A DNA stretch of 9,605 nt, taken from CAYWHE01 sp964458125 (lineage in GTDB: Bacteria > Bacteroidota > Bacteroidia > AKYH767-A > OLB10). The notes below the pieces were generated by a model that saw only the letters and a program-made list of their open reading frames with translations, was not told the DNA's origin and searched no databases. Made by a program: the position numbers and the translations under genes. The DNA is taken from positions 1 through 9,605 of the forward strand of contig CAYWHE010000156.1 in the NCBI GenBank assembly GCA_964458125.1, in the 5' to 3' direction. Shown here in pieces: positions 5,740-9,605 of the stretch; the first letter of the stretch is position 1; the number at the start of each line of letters is the position of its first letter.

Positions 5740-7290
5740 ATGTTAACGAGGTTTTTTTTTTCAGGAACTGTGCATGTCTGGCGTTTTGCATTCATTTTCC
5801 TGATATTACTGGCACCGTTTACGGCCACCCGTGGTCAGTCCAAAATTGAAATCCGGAACGCCGATTCCTTTGAAGGGGATGAAACCATGGGCAAGGATGT
5901 GCGGAGGCTGATCGGTCATGTCATCTTCCAGCAGGACAACGTGCTCATGTACTGCGACAGCGCTTATTTATATGCTTCCACCAACAGCCTGGATGCCTTT
6001 GGGAGCGTTCGTATTGAACAGGGAGACAGCATCCGGTTAAGGGGAAATCTGCTTCATTATGACGGGAACGGCCGGATAGCGAGGTTGTACGAACAGATCC
6101 GGCTGACGGATGGCAAAATGGTACTCACCACCGGGGTTCTGAATTATGATCTGAACCAGGAAACGGCCGAATTTCCGGGTCCGGGAACCATTGTTGACGG
6201 GGAAAATACGTTAACCAGCAAGCGGGGATATTATTTCTCCAGGGATAAAATGCTTTTTTTTAAAGACAGCGTGGTTCTCGTTCATCCGGAGTATGTGATG
6301 CAATGTGATACGCTTCGTTACCATACCCTGACCAAAACGGCCTTTTTTTACGGTCCTACCACCATCCGGTCAGCGGGCGGGGACAGCACCCTGATTTATT
6401 GTGAATACGGCTGGTACAATACCCTGACGGGGAAATCCTACCTGAGCACCAACGCATACGTGCAGGCCAAATCGCAGCAACTGAAAGGCGATTCCATTTT
6501 ATACGACCGCAACACCCGGACCGGGGAAGCCTTCCGCCATGTGTGTGTGACGGATACGGTCAGGAAAATTATGGTGAACGGTGATTACGCATACTATAAC
6601 GACAGCACGAAACAATCCGTTGTAACGGGTCCCTATACGATGCTGACACAGGTTTTTGACAGAGACTCCCTGTTCATGCATGCCGATACGCTTTACGCAC
6701 TTTTTGATTCAGCTGGAAACACGAAGAGTTATTTCGCCTATCACCATGTCCGTTTTTACAAGACGGACTTGCAGGGCAAGTGTGATTCCCTGGCCTATTC
6801 CGCGTCTGATTCCACGCTCCGGTTTTATACGGAACCTGTTTTGTGGAGCGGAACAAACCAGTTAACGGCCGACTCCATTCATCTCCTGCTGGCCAACTCC
6901 AGACTGGACCGGCTGATGATGTTCAACACTTCCTTTATCGCCTCCAAGGAGGACTCCATCCGTTTCAGTCAGGTCAGGGGAAAAAACATGACGGGATTTT
7001 TTGAAGACAACAAACTGTACCGCATCCATGTGACGGGCAACGGACAGACCGTTTATTACGCCCGAGACAAAGAGGAAGAACTGATGGGGGTTAACCGGGC
7101 CGACTGCAGTGATATCATCATACAGGTGAAGGAAAGCAAGGTGGATCAGATCACCCTCATCCGCAAACCGGAGGCCACCTTCTACCCGATCGATGAACTG
7201 GATCCGAAGGATTTATTGCTGAAAGGCTTCACCTGGCAGGAAAAAAAACAACCGGTATCCAAGGAAGATATTTTCAACTGGAGGGATTAG
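5740..7290 (+). CDS. OstA/LptA-like lipopolysaccharide transport protein, exported
   Basis: From the ATG at 5740 the product has 516 residues. A signal peptide spans about 1-33 (core WRFAFIFLILLAPF, ending TRGQ), so it acts in the periplasm. The rest is built from repeated beta-strand motifs of the OstA/LptA type with the core D-[ST]-[IL]: CDSAYLY (72-78), GDSIRL (95-100), CDTLRY (189-194), GDSILY (250-255), ADTLYA (315-320), CDSLAY (348-353), ADSIHL (377-382) and EDSIRF (404-409). In LptA/LptD such rungs stack into an open beta-taco groove that carries LPS acyl chains between inner and outer membrane. This protein is far longer than typical LptA (~185 residues) but lacks an LptD-like barrel, as in the OstA-like proteins of Bacteroidota. 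A T10 tract (5752-5761) encodes FFF right after the start. The stop codon overlaps that of the convergent downstream gene. Confidence 0.82.
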   Translation: MLTRFFFSGTVHVWRFAFIFLILLAPFTATRGQSKIEIRNADSFEGDETMGKDVRRLIGHVIFQQDNVLMYCDSAYLYASTNSLDAFGSVRIEQGDSIRLRGNLLHYDGNGRIARLYEQIRLTDGKMVLTTGVLNYDLNQETAEFPGPGTIVDGENTLTSKRGYYFSRDKMLFFKDSVVLVHPEYVMQCDTLRYHTLTKTAFFYGPTTIRSAGGDSTLIYCEYGWYNTLTGKSYLSTNAYVQAKSQQLKGDSILYDRNTRTGEAFRHVCVTDTVRKIMVNGDYAYYNDSTKQSVVTGPYTMLTQVFDRDSLFMHADTLYALFDSAGNTKSYFAYHHVRFYKTDLQGKCDSLAYSASDSTLRFYTEPVLWSGTNQLTADSIHLLLANSRLDRLMMFNTSFIASKEDSIRFSQVRGKNMTGFFEDNKLYRIHVTGNGQTVYYARDKEEELMGVNRADCSDIIIQVKESKVDQITLIRKPEATFYPIDELDPKDLLLKGFTWQEKKQPVSKEDIFNWRD

Positions 7291-8174
7291 CGGTATAAGG
7301 TCCAGGTGGAAATGGCAACCCCGTATTTGTCGAAGCCGCTGATGCCGAAAATTTTATCCTGTTTTTTGTTCACCGAATAATCGAAACGGGCCGGTTCCGA
7401 ATTCACCGCTACAGAGGTGGTGGGGATCAGCAGGTTGTTTTTGAAATCCTCGTAAATCAACGTATAAAAACGGTCGTAATAAACCACCCGCTTCCCGGTA
7501 TCGTCAATCAGCAGCATTTTGCTTCGTATACTGACCTGGTCCGACACCCAAATATCTTCCTTTTTGGCGCCCAGGTAGGTTTTATGATTGGTGATTTTCT
7601 TGATGATATTATAAAAAGCCTGGTAAATAAACCCGTTCTGAAAATTCAGGTACAGGTTATAGTTATAATCAAAACGGCTTTCATAAAAATCCTGGGTATA
7701 GGCCTTATTATAGTAATTCGTCGGAATGGAGGGCAGTTCAAAATTCCGGAAGTAGTGGTTGAGCTGGTTGTACCAGTCTTCCGGTTTGGTGTATTTCATG
7801 ATTTCCTGTCTTTTGTCCGCACCCCGGTAATACCGGCATAGGGTACTTTCCTCATTGTCCATGATGAGCAGGTTGTCGTATTCATCAAACTCCATGTTTC
7901 GAACGCAACCCGGGAAGGGAACCTTCAGGCTGTCGAGCAGGGCGCCTTTGGCATTGAACAAATAGATCCAGGGTTTACTGCAGCAGTTAAAGGCAATGGT
8001 TTCCTGTTCATCCACTGCCATTTTAAAACTGAAGGTGTTGGTTCCCTCCAGAAAGGAACGGGGAATGGTGAATAAATCAGTTTTTAACAAGACCTGGGCC
8101 TGGGAAGGGGATGAAAATCCAAAAACAAGTGTAAGAACAATACATTTGAAAACCTGAATTCCTGGATGGGTCAT
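7287..8174 (-). CDS. Exported propeller-like protein of unknown function
   Basis: The 295-residue product from the ATG at 8174 begins with a signal peptide (core CIVLTLVFGF, about 11-20, then SSPSQAQ, 21-27), so it is exported. No family could be named with certainty. Segments such as WIYLFNAKGALLDSLKVPFP (69-88), MEFDEYDNLLIMDNEES (94-110) and MLLIDDTGKRVVYYD (220-234) resemble blades of NHL or 6-bladed propellers common in Bacteroidota. Residues 141-188 are very rich in Tyr and Phe (17 of 48). Four cysteines lie at 64, 65, 90 and 113 of the mature region and could form disulfides. The frame is open upstream to 8351, but the 59 extra residues are unlike a protein start, and a -7 element at 8208-8215 falls inside them, so 8174 is chosen. 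The stop overlaps the ostA-like stop by 4 bp, tail to tail. Confidence 0.65.
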   Translation of the reverse strand: MTHPGIQVFKCIVLTLVFGFSSPSQAQVLLKTDLFTIPRSFLEGTNTFSFKMAVDEQETIAFNCCSKPWIYLFNAKGALLDSLKVPFPGCVRNMEFDEYDNLLIMDNEESTLCRYYRGADKRQEIMKYTKPEDWYNQLNHYFRNFELPSIPTNYYNKAYTQDFYESRFDYNYNLYLNFQNGFIYQAFYNIIKKITNHKTYLGAKKEDIWVSDQVSIRSKMLLIDDTGKRVVYYDRFYTLIYEDFKNNLLIPTTSVAVNSEPARFDYSVNKKQDKIFGISGFDKYGVAISTWTLYR

Positions 8175-8207
8175 AACTGGTAATGGCTGTCGTTTTATTT
8201 GCGGTGC

Positions 8208-8215
8208 CAAAAGTA
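8208..8215 (-). promoter_or_regulatory. -7 promoter element of the exported propeller-like gene
   Basis: On the minus strand TACTTTTG matches TAnnTTTG exactly. The expected transcription start near 8202-8204 leaves a leader of about 28 nt before the ATG at 8174. No TTG occurs at the usual -33 distance. It supports 8174 over the longer frame. Confidence 0.5.
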
Positions 8216-8362
8216 GGAAAACAAATGAAGCCGGGTCCGGATTTTCTACCCTGAAAATCAATCGTTGCTTTCCGTTTGGGAAATGGATGATTCCCGATTT
8301 GCGGGCAAGAGTGCGGGAATGAATCCGAATCCGGCATTGGGTTACCAGCAAGGGTATTCCCT

Positions 8363-8394
8363 CCTTACGGTCTTCCCCGGGTAAAAGACCAAGG
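8363..8394. promoter_or_regulatory. Inverted repeat upstream of the small membrane protein gene
   Basis: GGTCTT (8369-8374) and AAGACC (8385-8390) form a 6-bp inverted repeat around a 10-nt centre; CCTT (8363-8366) and AAGG (8391-8394) extend it outside a 2-nt bulge. Its inner edge is 37 nt upstream of the -7 element at 8431. It could be an operator for the divergent gene pair or a chance palindrome; nothing in the window distinguishes these. The rest of the 285-nt gap between the two genes holds only the two promoters. Confidence 0.25.
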
Positions 8395-8430
8395 AATTCC
8401 GCCCTTACTCCTGAAATTCATATTACGTTC

Positions 8431-8438
8431 TATATTTG
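8431..8438 (+). promoter_or_regulatory. -7 promoter element of the small membrane protein gene
   Basis: TATATTTG matches TAnnTTTG exactly and lies 21 nt before the ATG at 8460, giving a leader of roughly 15 nt. A TTG inside this element (8436) is in frame with the gene but cannot be the start if this is the promoter. No TTG -33 element is evident. Confidence 0.55.
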
Positions 8439-8459
8439 CACGGTTTTATATATTTTCTT

Positions 8460-8834
8460 ATGGATTCAAATCTGATTTCCTCCATAGCCCGACTACGCAG
8501 GACGGAAAACCTTCACATCCTGCTCTGGCTTCTGAAAGACACCTGCTGGGTTCTGGATTTCCAGGTTTTCGGTTTGCTGATGATTGTGCCCACCATCCTG
8601 GTGGCGGCCTGGATAACGGTCAGGTCGCGCTTTCACCGGGCGGAACTGATTCACAACATGGCCGTGTGCCTTTGGTTATGCGCCAACAGTATCTGGATGA
8701 TCGGGGAGTTCTATTTCAACGACACCACCCGGCCCTATGCCCTGGTTTTTTTTACCGGCGGACTGATCGTGCTTTCCTTCCATTATATTCCGATACTGGT
8801 GAAAATCATAGCAGGAATTTTCAGAAGCCAATAG
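8460..8834 (+). CDS. Small multi-pass integral membrane protein
   Basis: The 124-residue protein from the ATG at 8460 has three clear hydrophobic segments: about 36-54 (VFGLLMIVPTILVAAWITV), 66-85 (HNMAVCLWLCANSIWMIGEF) and 93-117 (ALVFFTGGLIVLSF through LVKIIAGIF), with a possible fourth, weaker one near 19-33 (HILLWLLKDTCWVLD). A basic loop RSRFHRAE joins the first two strong segments. The pattern LLWLLKDTCW followed by MIVPT seems to me to belong to a conserved but uncharacterised bacterial membrane family; that is recollection, not a search result. No catalytic motif is visible. It is flanked upstream by its own promoter and downstream by hairpins, so it is probably transcribed alone. Function unknown. 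Confidence 0.7.
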   Translation: MDSNLISSIARLRRTENLHILLWLLKDTCWVLDFQVFGLLMIVPTILVAAWITVRSRFHRAELIHNMAVCLWLCANSIWMIGEFYFNDTTRPYALVFFTGGLIVLSFHYIPILVKIIAGIFRSQ

Positions 8835-8847
8835 CCCTACGGTTACC

Positions 8848-8882
8848 CCCTTTCGCTTCACGATCGAATTAAGGCGAAAGGG
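8848..8882. terminator. Hairpin after the small membrane protein gene
   Basis: CCCTTTCGC (8848-8856) and GCGAAAGGG (8874-8882) form a perfect 9-bp stem, extended by a G-U and an A-T pair, around a 13-nt loop that contains CGATCG. It starts 13 nt after the membrane protein stop. No T tract follows. Its last three bases (8880-8882) are also the first three of the next hairpin, so the two cannot form fully at once. Confidence 0.45.
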
Positions 8883-8905
8883 CCGGATGATCAATCATCC
8901 GGCCC
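8880..8905. terminator. Strong hairpin between convergent genes
   Basis: GGGCCGGATGA (8880-8890) and TCATCCGGCCC (8895-8905) form a perfect 11-bp, GC-rich stem with loop TCAA. It lies between the plus-strand membrane protein gene and the minus-strand RND gene, about 80 nt from the RND stop. On the minus strand the stem is followed by TTTCG, on the plus strand by TGCTCAATAAAA, so it is probably a bidirectional terminator with weak tails. Confidence 0.6.
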
Positions 8906-8986
8906 TGCTCAATAAAAGGATGCCGTGTTTACCCGAACATCCTGCCAAAACCAATACTATAACCAGCCGGAACGCGGGTCATCAGG

Positions 8987-9605
8987 TTATTGTCCAGCAA
9001 CCTGCATGGCTTCTGCAACATTGCCCTGGCTGTTGGCATGAATGGGATGTTTTTTCAGCCCGAAGCGCACCTTCAGTCGGTCGCTGATCAGGTACATGAC
9101 CGGAACCATGATGAGGGTGAGGAAGGTGGCGAATCCAAGACCAAAAATCATGGTCCAGGACAGGGGTCCCCAGAAGGCCGTATTGTCTCCGCCGAAATAA
9201 ATATGCGGATTAAATTCGGTGAACAGGGTGACGAAGTCGATATTCAAACCTACGGCAAGGGGAATCAGACCGAGTATGGTTGCCGTAGCCGTCAGGATAA
9301 CCGGTGTCATACGTGTACGGCCGGCTTCCACGATTGCATCGTAGGTAGCCATACCCTTTTCCTTCAGCACATCGGTGAATTCAACCAGCAGGATTCCGTT
9401 TCGAACCACGATGCCGGCCAGGGCCACAATTCCTACTCCTGTCATCAGGATGGATAAAGGCATTTTGAAGAGCGAGAAGCCCAGAAAAACACCGATAAAA
9501 CTAAAGGCAATCTCAGTCAGAATAATCAATGGTTTGCTGAAGGAGTTAAACTGGGTCACCAGGATCAGGAAAATCAGGCCGAGGGAAGTCAGGAGGGCGC
9601 CTCCG
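8987..9605 (-). CDS. RND efflux transporter, C-terminal part (truncated by window edge)
   Basis: The frame is open to the window edge, so this is the last 205 residues of a protein of about 1000 residues; the GTG at 9559 is internal, because the preceding codons read GALLTSLGLIFLIL, a normal transmembrane segment. It shows the last four membrane helices of AcrB/HAE1-type pumps: PLIILTEIAFSFIGVFLGF, the conserved ILMTGVGIVALAGIVVRNG and ILLVEF, then EAGRTRMTPVILTATATILG and LIPLAVGL, and finally WTMIFGLGFATFLTLIMVPV. Such proteins sit in the inner membrane and use the proton gradient to export drugs, detergents or metals through a periplasmic adaptor and an outer-membrane channel. The substrate cannot be read from this part, and the proton-relay helix is outside the window. 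The tail after the last helix is polar and short (VRFGLKKHPIHANSQG and a few more residues). Confidence 0.92.
   Translation of the reverse strand, partial: GGALLTSLGLIFLILVTQFNSFSKPLIILTEIAFSFIGVFLGFSLFKMPLSILMTGVGIVALAGIVVRNGILLVEFTDVLKEKGMATYDAIVEAGRTRMTPVILTATATILGLIPLAVGLNIDFVTLFTEFNPHIYFGGDNTAFWGPLSWTMIFGLGFATFLTLIMVPVMYLISDRLKVRFGLKKHPIHANSQGNVAEAMQVAGQ

Noticed and set aside
8990..9457. Plus-strand frame of 155 codons opposite the RND gene
   Set aside because: The minus strand carries clear transmembrane helices of an RND pump; the plus-strand product is polar and unlike any family.
9557..9559. GTG as a start of a short 190-residue RND-like protein
   Set aside because: The codons before it read as a normal RND transmembrane segment up to the window edge, so the gene is simply cut off.
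1..9605. CRISPR array, insertion sequence, integrase, toxin-antitoxin or defence genes
   Set aside because: No regularly spaced direct repeats, transposase or recombinase motifs, or small paired toxin-like genes were found on either strand.

Overview
The window looks like an ordinary stretch of chromosome from a member of the Bacteroidota; the order cannot be fixed from this sequence. The clues are: perfect matches to the Bacteroidota -7 promoter element TAnnTTTG close upstream of four gene starts; no clear Shine-Dalgarno sequences; signal peptides ending in AQ or GQ; and family content typical of the phylum (periplasmic S9A prolyl oligopeptidase, OstA-like LPS-transport protein, TonB C-terminal domain protein, DUF1569 protein, Bacteroidota-style RND pump).

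Layout. Bases 19-1405 (+): an exported TolB-like beta-propeller protein, then a small TonB C-terminal domain protein with no membrane anchor. The two may be one gene split at an A7 run. Bases 1406-1654: a non-coding gap between convergent genes, packed with hairpins, including two long imperfect palindromes that look like dispersed repeats or terminators. Bases 1655-3769 (-): a complete secreted prolyl oligopeptidase with its promoter at 3791-3821. Bases 3935-5098 (+): a geranylgeranyl-reductase-family FAD oxidoreductase. Bases 5175-5636 (+): a DUF1569 (DinB-like fold) protein. Bases 5740-7290 (+): an exported OstA/LptA-like protein, probably from a leaderless or nearly leaderless transcript and with a T10 tract right after the start codon. 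Bases 7287-8174 (-): an exported propeller-like protein of unknown role whose stop codon overlaps the ostA-like stop. Bases 8460-8834 (+): a small integral membrane protein. Bases 8848-8905: two overlapping hairpins between convergent genes. Bases 8987-9605 (-): the C-terminal end of an RND efflux transporter, cut by the window edge.

The genes do not form one pathway. Most are single transcription units in alternating orientation, and many products act in the cell envelope (periplasmic peptidase, LPS transport, RND pump, exported propellers). I see no defence system, CRISPR array, insertion sequence, integrase, tRNA or rRNA, and no convincing new multi-gene system. The points most worth checking are the frame continuity between the first two genes, the repeat-like hairpins at 1536-1650, the T10 tract in the ostA-like gene, and the corrected start sites supported by promoters.
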